NCBI GenBank assembly: GCA_947462335.1
Contig: OX381705.1
Span: 45,832,175-45,896,174, forward strand
Direction: 5' to 3'
Source of the DNA: Harmothoe impar
Lineage: Eukaryota > Annelida > Polychaeta > Phyllodocida > Polynoidae
Length of the DNA: 64,000 nucleotides
Part shown: positions 37,301 through 46,225 of the stretch, one piece after another
How the letters are laid out: every line of letters begins with the position of its first letter
Numbering within the stretch: position 1 is the first letter of the stretch
Program-made: the position numbers and the translations under genes
The notes under the pieces: generated by a model
Database searches by the model: none
The model's input: only the letters and a program-made list of their open reading frames with translations
What the model was told of the DNA's origin: nothing

Positions 37301-38473
37301 AAACCTGGTCCTGGATTAGGAAAATTGCCACTGCAACAAGAGCTATTCGGAGTGAGATTTGCTCGAATAGCTGTGGACATTATCAGTGGAGTTAAACCAA
37401 CTCCAAAAGGTAATACGTGTATGATGGTGGTCTCGGACTACTATACGAAATACACCCGAGTGTACCCACTCGAGGATCATACTGCTGCTACTTGTGCGGA
37501 AGCATTGGTGAAGGGGTGGATCCTCCATTTGGGGGCTCCTTTGATGTTACATAGCGATCAAGGGAGAGAATTTGAGTCCAAACTATGGGCAGCTATGTGC
37601 CATCAGTTGGCTATATGCAAAACTCGGACCAATCCGTACCGACCACAGTCCGACGGGCAGGTGGAGCGGTTCAATCGGACCTTGATCCAGGTTTTGAAGC
37701 CATTAGTAAACTCCCATATGGATGATTGGGATGATCAATGTGAATTTGTGGTGCATGCGTATAACAATACGGTCCACACTTCGACAAATTGCACACCGAA
37801 CCTCTTGGTGTTCGGAGAGGACTTGATCATGCCGGCGGATTTGGTATTCGGGGTGGTAGGGATCAGTCCGGAAGCACCATGTACGGTGCTATTTGTGGAA
37901 TCTCTACGGGAGAGGTTCAAATTTGCCTACGAAACAGTTAGGGCTCATTTGCTCAAAGCTGCGAATTGGCAGAAGGTGGGTTATGACACCGGATTGAAGT
38001 TGCGACGATTCGTAGTGGGGGATAGAGTGATCCGCCTACACGAACCGCTCTGCAATGTCAAACTGGCGAATAACTGGGATGGACCACACACTGTGGTTAA
38101 ATGTATCAGTCAAACGACTGTGTTGATTCAGTCTGAAGCAGGACGCATCCGGACGAGCCATGTGGCTCGGTTGCGTGCTTGGGCTGGAAGGGAGCTCACC
38201 CCGGAAACGGAGGTGGAGAAGGGAACTTCGGACGCTAAATTTGTACCTTTGGAGGGGGTGTCAGTGGATACCCCTAAGAGAGTGGTACAAAAGAAGCTCC
38301 GGAAGACCGTGAAAAAGAAAGTCTCGGCAGGCGAAGGAAGAAGGGCACGGAAAACTAAAATCAAGGCTGGAGTTTTAGTTAAGAACGAGTGTCCTTCGGC
38401 CAGGTTACGAGAGGTGGACGGGAAACCCGTTCGGCGAAGCCCAAGGCTGGTGGCTAGAGGGGCCGTAACCTAG
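34301..38473 (+). CDS. pol: pol polyprotein: protease, RT, RNase H, integrase
   Basis: This is made as a Gag-Pol fusion by -1 frameshifting, so the coding start is put at the slip codon 34301; the frame is open from about 34232 in overlap with gag. Numbering from 34301: the protease has DTGA at 142-145. The reverse transcriptase has FCIDYRRLN, LDLQSGYWQI and the catalytic YLDD at 562-565. RNase H starts with DTDAS at 714 and ends near HRAGTKHINADCLSR. The integrase has an HHCC zinc domain (H959, H964, C994, C997) and the catalytic triad D1026, D1086, E1122 with 35 residues between the last two. WDGPH near 1260 is a GPY/F-like module. The tail is Lys/Arg-rich and lacks a chromodomain. The frame is uninterrupted over 1390 codons and every catalytic residue is present, so this pol looks functional. 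The order RT before integrase defines Ty3/Gypsy. Confidence 0.96.
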   Translation, partial: KLEGVVREGERTTPAYEVHQHTREVEPSEIPKAGRESGVASSLRGSDAGLVNIPVQQLPGNEAGRPITDRNEEVAAVTDTVWVGSTQLSPDHPCFDHLKKHGLDLAAPKDFKRFTVNLSPLGGRRWYVSVTVAGRAGEFLVDTGASHSFISSNFYALMPDSRDNFKTRVNACSADGSSMQTYGRAFIPLRIGGKEYVASPTIADIADDGILGLDFSALYDAVLNPGTGVLLIEHPYRAVEQCVLRQVSTVATVVQTVKIPPGQTCDVLVRSKGLRREEEAVVEPDVAMLGSIGLTGMDTLVGDGAWTVVPVSNPGLEPKYLRKDTILGKVFTSEAVMPAGQVSMKGDPSPTDLSEGLEKMISETDLTDRRDLDSLRRLVVKYQDAWQVEGEPLGRTDKVLHSINTGDAQPFKMPYRRLPLGKKAVVEEQVKTMLEQKVIVPSTSPWSSPVQMVTKKDGSIRFCIDYRRLNGVTKKNAYPLPRIDETLDSLGGNQWFCTLDLQSGYWQIGMKEEDKEKTAFTSHIGLYQFELMPFGLCNAPATFEAMMETLLSDLLWRKCLVYLDDVIVFGKTFEECALNLGEVLERIRSNGLTLKPKKCELFRKSMVYLGRIISTEGVQADPAKLETVETWEVPKGPKDIRSFLGFCSYYRDFIPGFSRVSQPLQRLSHWTPGRKKEPFPWGMEQNEAFKEIKALFRTTPVLRYPTEKGHFILDTDASNESIGAALSQIQDGVEVPLAFASNSMNKAQRNYCTTKRELLAVVVYTKKFRHFLYGGNFTLRTDHSALRWLLNFKDAEGMIGRWLNHLSEFGLENSHIQHRAGTKHINADCLSRRPVRRCVRPECGDCGAHNAVVASVRLPYDGLLQNLLDWSTDTIRTYQMADPTIARLRELVPTGVCPVRPEISLENREMRRFLAQFHELEVRDSLLCRWKTCPGKRRVLQMVIPAAMRKDILYYCHGHSTSGHFGKKRSLERLSRRYYWPGMSGDLLRWIETCPACCLGKPGPGLGKLPLQQELFGVRFARIAVDIISGVKPTPKGNTCMMVVSDYYTKYTRVYPLEDHTAATCAEALVKGWILHLGAPLMLHSDQGREFESKLWAAMCHQLAICKTRTNPYRPQSDGQVERFNRTLIQVLKPLVNSHMDDWDDQCEFVVHAYNNTVHTSTNCTPNLLVFGEDLIMPADLVFGVVGISPEAPCTVLFVESLRERFKFAYETVRAHLLKAANWQKVGYDTGLKLRRFVVGDRVIRLHEPLCNVKLANNWDGPHTVVKCISQTTVLIQSEAGRIRTSHVARLRAWAGRELTPETEVEKGTSDAKFVPLEGVSVDTPKRVVQKKLRKTVKKKVSAGEGRRARKTKIKAGVLVKNECPSARLREVDGKPVRRSPRLVARGAVT

Positions 38474-39057
38474 CTTGTTTACACAACGAGTGTGGTGTCC
38501 TGTGCTGTCCTATATGTTATATGTATGTTACCAACAGGGGCGCTCAAAGTCAATATGAAAAGGATGTAAGAGTGCTCCCCGAGGGTGGTGGACGGATAAT
38601 CCGGTGGGGTAATCTTCGATTTCCCATAAATATCCACTAATACTCCTGATGAGCTCTTTATTCGAAGTATATTTTGACTTTTGTGAGCCGCCTACGTAGC
38701 AGTGTGATCCCCCGAGCCCGAGCTGCGGGCGGGAAAGGTCGTGACCTGATTAAACAGTAATTGGGTCACACCGGGTAACGGGATCGCGTCCAATCACGCG
38801 AGACGCTGCGCATGCGCTTTGTTTTAAAAACAAAAGCGAGGGAACGCCATATTGATTTTGGGCTCGCCCCGGTCAATAGCGGTGTTGGTCGGCAGCGTGG
38901 AAGTTGGTGTTTTGGGCGGCTAGAAGAGGAGAAAAGTCAGTTAAAGAGTTGTAAGCAGTGAGTACTCTTTCCTGGTGCGTCTGAGGCAAAGAGGGAGACG
39001 GGGAACTAGTGTTTTCCCCGTCAAACTCCCGTCGAAAGACACTTTGACGAAGTGAGG
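38474..39057 (+). promoter_or_regulatory. Spacer with promoter-like motifs before the third ORF
   Basis: 584 bp separate pol from the third ORF. Within it are a CCAAT box (38790-38794), the palindrome GCGCATGCGC (38808-38817, an NRF1-type site), and CGCCATATTG (38845-38854, a YY1-like site on the opposite strand), all within 65 bp and about 200 bp upstream of the ATG. This combination is typical of GC-rich TATA-less animal promoters, so the third ORF may have its own transcript. Splicing from the LTR promoter is the alternative: ACCAACAG near 38530-38537 could be an acceptor but lacks a strong pyrimidine tract. Confidence 0.45.
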
Positions 39058-42000
39058 ATGGCCGAGCAACAGCTCCGTCAATCCGAACTTTCCGGACACT
39101 CCGAGGTGGCATCCGCCACCGAGGAGGCAATGGATGCTCAGAGCCCTAGTGGTGATGAGTTGAGCCAGACACTGTCGGAACTCCGTGTAGATCCGGCCGT
39201 GTCCCCGATCCGAAAGTCCCCGTCGCCGGACGGCAGCGAGGACTCCGGAGTGCTGCGAGGACTCGCCTACACCCAGGTAGCGGTGGAGCCTTCCGAGACG
39301 ACTGCACGTCCCTCCCGGATATGCAGTCTCAGCATATCACCGAACCTCAAGCAGACGGTTGCTCGCAAACTGTCTATGGGGAGTGGAAGTGATTCCGACA
39401 CTTCACGTCCGAGGACGCGCGGTGGGAAGGGTGCTACCCGAGATCGGTCCAAGTCGGCCGATACTAAGGCTAGCACTAAGGCTATCAAACACTCTGGTGT
39501 GGGAAAGAAGCCTCCGGGAAAGGACGAGCCTAAAAAGCCCGCTCTGAAGAAGGAAAGTACTGTGAGTACAAAGAAGCCGGGTTCCAAGGCTGCCACTGCA
39601 GCGGCCTCCAAGGATCCGAAGACGGTGGACCCCAAGGCTCCTGCTACGAAGGCGCCTAAGGGTCAAAAGAAAGCTGATCCGAAGCCTGGAGCTAAGGACC
39701 AGCCAGGGAAGGGGCCGACGTCTGACAGCACGAAAACTGTCAAGACTCCGGGTCCCAGTAAGTCCAACCTACCGATTCCGGCCAAGGGGAAAGGTAGTGG
39801 GAAGGCAGTTGTAACCACAGCTGCTCCGACCTCAGCCGTTGACGTGTTGTCCTTCTCGCGAGGGTTAGACAACAGCTCAGCAGTAGCTGCTACAGCCGCT
39901 GCGATGGCTGGTACGAAGGGACATGGGGGAGCCCGTCCTAAAACGGTAGTTCCCCCCGAGGCACCTCGGACCGAGGAAGCTATGGATACAGCATCCGCAG
40001 CCCATACGGTCCAGGTAGTGCAGGATGTGCTGTCTGGCATCACATTCAACCTCCCGACTCCCCTGGAGCCAAGGAAGGAGGTACCCGTTCGGGTGGAGTT
40101 ACCTCTTCCAAAAGAGGTACCCGTCCGAGTGGATACTCCTCCACAGTCGACCGAGCCTGCTCTGGAACCATCCAATACCATGGACATTTCAGAGGAAGCC
40201 GGGAAACTGGATCAGGCTGCAGGTGGTGGTCCGACTGGATCGGGGGTGCAAATCCTCGCTCCACATCGCCATGACGCATGGGATAAGGAGGAAGCCGACG
40301 TCCCATCCCTGCTCCGAGGTGCTATCATCGAACAGATGAGCGCCACAGAGGTCAGATCCTTCGATCTGTTCCAAATGCGAACCTTCCGGGGGCTGGACGA
40401 GTTGTCTGCCAGGTTCCCGGCTTGGTTCCCAGATCGCCTAACGGCTGCAATGGAGGATCTTACCAAACATTCAGAGACGGCTCGCTTAGTTGCTGAGTCC
40501 GAGGGACGTCCCGAACTTATCGCGGCCTTGGAGTACGACCTGCAAACTGCAGCGGAATTCAAGACCGTGCATAGCCGGCGGGAGAAGAGGAGACATCTGA
40601 CGCCAGCAATGAAGCTGGCTCGGAGTATGGAGCAGAAGACCAAAGAGTCCATTCTGGATGCCACTCTGGAGGGTGAAATGATCCAACAGAACACAGCCGC
40701 GGCTAGGTCTGCAGACACTAGTCAAATGGAAAAGGCCAATCGGAGGGACCAATACCTACGAGAGACCATCAAGGTGACCTCTCGGAAGGGGGGTCGATCC
40801 GACGAGGAGGTAGAAGCGGTTCTGAAGGGATTGGATGAAAATTCTCTCCCGGACGACGAACTTCAGGTTCTGGTCCGGAATGCACTCCGAGCCAATGCTG
40901 CAAGTGGGTTTAAATATTTTAAACCCATGTGTGTGAATGACTGTGTCAAGGACAAACGGGCCTCACACATTCCGGAAGAGGTGGGTCCTGACGGTCTCTC
41001 CGATGACGAGGAGTGGATTAAGACCGATCCACTCGAGAAGTCGGTACAATTGTACCACTTTGAGCTCCTGGACAAGGTTCGCAATGGTAGTACCAAGTAC
41101 CATTCAATCTTCCAGAAAGCTAAGTTGGCATGGGCTATGTCTAGATGGCATCCATTTAGCAAGTGCCCCTTTGAGCCTTGTCTCAACATCGACGAGACAC
41201 TGGAAACGCCCCGAACTTGGCCTAGCAAGGTTCGGTACGCAAGACATGTGACCCGCTTTCATTTGCGTCACTACATGCGGTATGACTGCTTGAGTGTGGG
41301 TCCAAAGCAGAGCAAGGGTTGTCCGAATGGTGGCTGGTTCTACACGAGAGCCGATATCATCAGGCATCTTGCTAAGCAGCACGGGTTGGCTCTGGATGTC
41401 GCAGCGGAACGCATCCAGACAGCCCATCAGGAAGTCTACGCCCACTTCCCTCCACAAGTGGGCCGGAACGAGAATCTCGAGGTGGATTTTGGCACCAACG
41501 AGAGAGGAAAGGTCCGGGTGTTTTACAAAGTAAACCCGGACGGCAACTACAACCGGGTTCCGGAAGGTGAGCTCTTCGATGAATTCGAAGAGTACCAGAA
41601 GCGTACCAGCACGCGAAAGGTGCGGCACGCTCAGAAGAGACCTAGTGGGTCTTCCGAGCAGGCCAACTCTAAGAAGGCCAAAACGGATGAAAGGAAATCC
41701 GTTATGGAGAAGGCGGATCCGGGCTATAAAGGACCGGCATTCACCTCTCATACGACTGACTGGAAAAAGGGTCCCCAGGGCAGGCCACCTCGGTCTGATC
41801 CGGAGGATCCGAACTCCAGCACGATGGGGTCCTTCGCGGAGGAGTTCCCCGAGAGTAACCTGGTTCCGGGTGAGGAGTCGCAGACTCTAACCCAGACCGG
41901 TAAGACCAAGGCTCCGGCAAAGAAAACGCCGAAGCCAGCTCAGACCCCGGATCTCCCACCCGAGACCGCAGAGGAGGGGCGTCTAGTCTTGCGACTGAAC

Positions 42001-42465
42001 CGCCCTCCTTCGTTCCCTCCCGCCGACTTCACTTCCTATGAAGCCGGGCAGGAGGCCTTCGGTCAATGGCAAGACAATTTTCATCGGTTGCTTGCTGGCC
42101 TGAGTCAGGAGGTGGCGATGTTGTCGTTAAACACGGTGCATCATCTCCATCAGAGGGAGGTCGCTACCCAGAAGGCAGCGGCTGCGGAGTCCGTACAGGA
42201 AGAGCGTGAAAACGCTCGGACTGAACGATGTGCTGCTAAAACCGAGAGGAAGAAGCAGAAGCTGGCAGTTAAGAACGCCGAGGAAAAGCTGGACCACGAA
42301 CGTCGTCGGTTCCGGGACTGCTTCGCGCATGAGATGCACGAATGGGATGGAACTCGGGCTCAAATCGAGCTCTGGCTCCAGGAGCTGACTCTAGCGGAAG
42401 CAGCGTCGGACTCCGAGGAGGAAGAGGAGCCGGCTCAACCCGGTTCCGGAGACGAGTCGGGCTAG
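39058..42465 (+). CDS. Third ORF of the retrotransposon: Cys2His2-like, coiled-coil protein of unknown function
   Basis: An intact 1135-codon ORF in the env position. The start ATG 39058 has A at -3 and G at +4. Residues about 1-350 are low-complexity; about 129-250 are Lys/Ala/Pro/Ser-rich like a histone H1 tail and could bind nucleic acid or direct the protein to the nucleus. Residues about 420-650 look mainly helical. A conserved-looking core follows with two atypical zinc-finger patterns: C703-x4-C708-x21-H730-x4-H735 and C744-x10-C755-x14-H770-x4-H775. After a Lys/Ser/Pro-rich linker there is a coiled coil at about 1046-1089, and the C-terminus is acidic (EEEEE). I see no signal peptide, membrane helix, furin site or fusion peptide, so it is not an envelope protein by appearance. 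I do not recognise the family. Possible roles, all inferred, are a chromatin tether for integration, a nucleic-acid chaperone or a second structural protein. Confidence 0.85.
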   Translation: MAEQQLRQSELSGHSEVASATEEAMDAQSPSGDELSQTLSELRVDPAVSPIRKSPSPDGSEDSGVLRGLAYTQVAVEPSETTARPSRICSLSISPNLKQTVARKLSMGSGSDSDTSRPRTRGGKGATRDRSKSADTKASTKAIKHSGVGKKPPGKDEPKKPALKKESTVSTKKPGSKAATAAASKDPKTVDPKAPATKAPKGQKKADPKPGAKDQPGKGPTSDSTKTVKTPGPSKSNLPIPAKGKGSGKAVVTTAAPTSAVDVLSFSRGLDNSSAVAATAAAMAGTKGHGGARPKTVVPPEAPRTEEAMDTASAAHTVQVVQDVLSGITFNLPTPLEPRKEVPVRVELPLPKEVPVRVDTPPQSTEPALEPSNTMDISEEAGKLDQAAGGGPTGSGVQILAPHRHDAWDKEEADVPSLLRGAIIEQMSATEVRSFDLFQMRTFRGLDELSARFPAWFPDRLTAAMEDLTKHSETARLVAESEGRPELIAALEYDLQTAAEFKTVHSRREKRRHLTPAMKLARSMEQKTKESILDATLEGEMIQQNTAAARSADTSQMEKANRRDQYLRETIKVTSRKGGRSDEEVEAVLKGLDENSLPDDELQVLVRNALRANAASGFKYFKPMCVNDCVKDKRASHIPEEVGPDGLSDDEEWIKTDPLEKSVQLYHFELLDKVRNGSTKYHSIFQKAKLAWAMSRWHPFSKCPFEPCLNIDETLETPRTWPSKVRYARHVTRFHLRHYMRYDCLSVGPKQSKGCPNGGWFYTRADIIRHLAKQHGLALDVAAERIQTAHQEVYAHFPPQVGRNENLEVDFGTNERGKVRVFYKVNPDGNYNRVPEGELFDEFEEYQKRTSTRKVRHAQKRPSGSSEQANSKKAKTDERKSVMEKADPGYKGPAFTSHTTDWKKGPQGRPPRSDPEDPNSSTMGSFAEEFPESNLVPGEESQTLTQTGKTKAPAKKTPKPAQTPDLPPETAEEGRLVLRLNRPPSFPPADFTSYEAGQEAFGQWQDNFHRLLAGLSQEVAMLSLNTVHHLHQREVATQKAAAAESVQEERENARTERCAAKTERKKQKLAVKNAEEKLDHERRRFRDCFAHEMHEWDGTRAQIELWLQELTLAEAASDSEEEEEPAQPGSGDESG

Positions 42466-43336
42466 ATCATCTTATTCTAGGAGCCGATTAGGAGAAAAGG
42501 GGGGGTATCCTAAGTATACCAACCCTACAAGCAAAACCCTGAGGAAGGGTTTAAGAGTGTCCGAGCAGAGGAACGCGGCAGGCTGGCTACGCAAGGATCC
42601 AGTCTGCCAGGTGGTACTGACGGAGGAGGACAAGGAGATCCGGAAGGGACGCTGAACTCGGGATTGGAGCACTTTACCAACATGGATCCGATACAAGATG
42701 TTTTTTTTATATAAACTATGGATATCAGGACCGAGTGCTCCTAATTATAAGTCCGAAGATCGCCTGGAGGCAGGACTAGATTTTTTTCTCTCTATTTATC
42801 ATCTAAAAAGCTCCCGAGTATGAGCTATGAACTTTCTCGTTCCGGTGAGTAAGAGCTGAACGAAGTAGGTTCTGAAAGCCGGGCGGAATGCGACACCATC
42901 AACAGAGGATCCGGATCTTCGCTACAACACCACGTATGATGTCTTTTTGTAATAATACTTTAACATGTCTTTATAACCTTAAAAGAAGTGATATTGTTTA
43001 TCACTTATAGGTATTATTCATTACGAGTTTAATTAGCTCGGGGTCCTGAAGGGACGAAATTTTTTTTTACTGTGATATTGTACTTTTTCAAGTGTTTGTA
43101 TACTATATGTATAGATTAACTCCATCTATCCTAGGGAATGGGGCGTAATTTTCATTACGGTCTATATGTGTAGAAATGTGTGTAATTAATACCTTTTTGT
43201 GTTCAACAGTATACGTCATATGGTTTGTAAGGTATAACTTTAATAAACCCCTAAGGTGGTATTTATAAGATAATGCCAGTCCGAAGTGTTTTCGGACTTT
43301 AACCTTAATTAATTTTTTACCTCCCGGTTATTATCT
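42466..43336 (+). other. Long 3' non-coding region of the retrotransposon
   Basis: About 870 bp between the third ORF and the polypurine tract, AT-rich toward its end. It includes an internal AATAAA at about 43241 and a perfect hairpin at 43278-43298. No ORF of interest is present. A separate transcript of the third ORF could in principle end at this internal signal instead of in the LTR. Confidence 0.6.
43278..43298 (+). other. Perfect 8-bp hairpin near the 3' end
   Basis: AGTCCGAA and TTCGGACT flank a 5-nt loop, about 40 bp before the polypurine tract. The same word AGTCCGAA occurs in U3 of both LTRs (near 30750), so it may be a shared recognition sequence; the role is unknown. Confidence 0.65.
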
Positions 43337-43348
43337 GGTAGGGGGTAG
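43337..43348 (+). other. Polypurine tract
   Basis: GGTAGGGGGTAG lies immediately 5' of the 3' LTR. This is the expected position of the RNase-H-resistant primer for plus-strand synthesis. Two T residues interrupt the purines. Confidence 0.75.
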
Positions 43349-43785
43349 TGTAGGGGCTAGGGTTATACGGGTATGTTATATGACGAGTGCTGTTGGATGT
43401 TGTGTTGCGAGCTCAGTCCGAACCCTTCAGTCCGACGGTAGGTGGCAGCACCTACCTCGGGCTTGGGGTATGGACAGAGGTCGCTATAGGCTTCCGGTCT
43501 GCGTGTGCGCGCGCAGGGTGGCTGCCTATATATACCCAGCATCTGGCGGTACTCGTCGGTTACTCTGAGCCACGCTGGCAAGGAGACCCTGTGATCAATA
43601 CGGCTGATTAGCCTACTGACCCGTTCCGAACTCTATAGGGAGTTCGCACACATAGATACTGCTTGTCTAGGTTCTCTGAATAAACCTGATTTGCAACCTG
43701 TAACACTTGATCCGAACTGTGTCGACTTTGTTCTTTAATTGATACTCTACCAATATCATAAAGAGACAAAGTATCGTTTATTACA
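43349..43785 (+). repeat. 3' LTR
   Basis: The LTR spans 437 bp from TGTAGGGG to TTATTACA, with one difference from the 5' LTR (G at 43518). TATA box at 43527-43534, AATAAA at 43679-43684. It is followed by the CTTG target duplication at 43786-43789. Confidence 0.97.
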
Positions 43786-43789
43786 CTTG

Positions 43790-45890
43790 TATACAATTTC
43801 GAGAGACAGTATGTTTAATGGAAATAACCACTACGGCACAGAAAAGCGCAATATGCGTAAGTCTAGGAGGAATATATGAAAGATTAAGGTTGGATGTTTT
43901 AGATTTATCTTTATTGACCACAATGCATACAATACACATTCCGTGCATGAATTTAGTGTCTGGATATGACAAGTACCAGTACCGGTAGTAATGATACTAG
44001 GGTGGAATCTAAGTAGTTTTACATGTATCTTATGTAGGGTATAGCCATTGTTCGGGCAAACGCCCTCATTAGTTAGAATACATCTGGCACTTAGGATGCG
44101 TCCTTTTTACACGCCCACAGGTACCCGTTAAAAGGAAAACCGTGTCTCAGATGGACTAAACCAGACACTGGAAGGCTATCTATTTGGTCCCATATAAATG
44201 GAATTGTAGGCTAATGCTTTGCTCTGCCCATTATACATACCATCACCAAGAACAGCACCTATAGCTAGTAAAAAGGACTGTTTAGTTTGACATCTTGATT
44301 TCATTGCCTAAATGTCTTTCATGAAGACAGTAAAGTATTGGCTTGATAATGCACTTTCTTTTTATAGTTGAAAAGAGTCGAACACTTCCCCCATAAATAT
44401 GCAGTTACATACATTACTGCTGTAGTAAGCAATGGATGGTGTAACATGCTATCAAACTAACTTTCCATAATGGCAGGCATAATATTGCATTGCTTCTGAC
44501 AATGATATATTACATTAATAGGGGGTCTCGTCACGGCAGGGCATGTTACCAGCACATCAAAAAAGGGAAATACGGCTGCCCAAATTATATGCTCTAACTA
44601 CCATCCATTTAACACGGCTTTCAAGAATTGTCTATAGGACTAACCTTATTTTGCCCTTTACCAAATAAATATAGTTTCAGTTGCAGCAATGAATAATGAA
44701 GTTTACTTGGCAGGTTCAAGGTAAGTCAAATGTCCTGTCCACAACTGATCTGACCCTAAGCCCCTGTGACAGTGGTGTGGTAGTGACGACCACCCTGCTG
44801 GCACTGCGGCCTACCAGGTCGCACTGACCCAGTAATGGGTGCTGTCCAGCCTGGGGCCATCTCCTGAGCACCAGTAGACTTGGACGGCTGCCCACCTCGT
44901 AACGGGATCCCCTGGATCCTACCACCCGGTGGCACGTGGCTATATACAGCATATCACTGCTGCCCTGCCCCCTGCTTTGCCAGTCACACGGCTGAAGTGG
45001 TAGTACCCCCCCCCCCCCCTGTGACTCCACCCCACCAGGAGCACCAGCTATACCACACACCCCTACACACACATACACCACACACCAACCTCCAGGCTGA
45101 CCTGGTAACTGAGTTCAACCCTCACCATACTACCCCTGACACCACGGACACACAGAACATTTTCTTACCACACACATATATGATAACATTATATACCATC
45201 TAATATACCCTACATCCGAACAGGTACACAATGTACCTGGTAGTTGTTTCACTTTGCTCGAACCCATCATATTGTTTGTTATCAACGTGTGTGTCTTTGT
45301 GGGCGAGAGAATGGTCACAAATGACGTCAACAGCTAAAGGGTGGGTTCCTTTGAGTTAAGTGGCAAAATGTGGCCCAGGACATAGTGCGATATCTTCACA
45401 GGACAATTCCCCCCATATGCTGAGAAGGGGAGGGGCTGGGGATCTGGAAAAGGGGTATCGATATATAGATTGTGATCACCGGTAAATTGTATAGCTAACA
45501 TACTACGAAAACAAAGTCAACCCTATAATCAATACTGAATGTAAACTATAACGTTCTTTGGTCATATGATTTTCATTTAGCTAAAATAATTAAAATAAAT
45601 AATAATGAACACTAACTCCCTATGTTGCTGATGTATAACGGTGAATACACTCTTAACCCCAGTAGCCGCCAGACAGTTCCTCCTGTGGGTGATACTATAG
45701 AGTGGCTCTAGTCAGGTATGTGGGCACTAGGACGCCTCCAGGTCCATACAGTATACGGGAAGCCTTGTATCTGAACCACCACCCCCTGCTAACAACCTAA
45801 ACACTCCCCTCCCAGACCACTGGTCTGCTTATAAACAAGACGTCCCTTACAAATACTAACTAGGTGTGGTATGCTAAGTTGTGGGTGGGT
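43790..45890. other. No gene recognised
   Basis: Only short, mutually overlapping ORFs are present. A poly-C run lies at about 45006-45019, flanked by CA-rich sequence. I see no transposon ends or RNA genes. Confidence 0.5.
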
Positions 45891-45892
45891 AC

Positions 45893-46225
45893 TAAGGTAT
45901 AGAACCCATGTTCTCCAGTACCGTACAGATATGAGCAGCTCAATGTATAGTCAACTCTAGGTACAAAACCCATGTTCTCCAGTACCTCAAAGATATGAGC
46001 AGCTCAATGTATAAACTACTATAGTGTAGGTACAGAACCCATGTTTTCCAGTACCTCAAGGATACGAACAGCTCAATGTATGAACTACTATAGTGTAGGT
46101 ATAGGACCCATGTTCTCAAGTACCTCATAGAGATGAGCAGCTCAATGTATAGACTATTGCAGGTACTAGGTCAAGAACTGAGAACTCATGATCTCTATTA
46201 CCTGACAGGAACCTGAATGTATAGC
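45893..46225. repeat. ~67-bp tandem repeat, about 5 units
   Basis: Units start near 45893, 45961, 46028, 46097 and 46161. Each has an ACCCATGTTCTCCAGTACCT-like core and AGCAGCTCAATGTAT; the last unit is strongly diverged. The apparent minus-strand ORF here is a reading of this repeat. Confidence 0.88.

Larger units (their letters stand above)
30684..43785 (+). mobile_element. 13.1-kb Ty3/Gypsy-type LTR retrotransposon with an extra ORF
   Basis: This is a complete element. It has 437-bp LTRs beginning TGTA and ending TACA, and the 4-bp target duplication CTTG is present at 30680-30683 and 43786-43789. Inside are a PBS, gag, pol, a third ORF, a polypurine tract and long non-coding stretches. 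The domain order protease, RT, RNase H, integrase places it in Ty3/Gypsy (Metaviridae) and excludes Copia. The LTRs differ at one base in 437, so the insertion is young. Without the two nested MITEs in gag it is about 12.7 kb, which is large for this group, mainly because of the 1135-codon third ORF, the long gag and about 1.5 kb of non-coding sequence around the third ORF. No chromodomain is seen at the end of integrase. Confidence 0.97.

Noticed and set aside
39058..42465. Third ORF as an env gene
   Set aside because: No signal peptide, membrane helix, glycoprotein-like Cys pattern or furin site was seen; the composition is nuclear or cytoplasmic in type.
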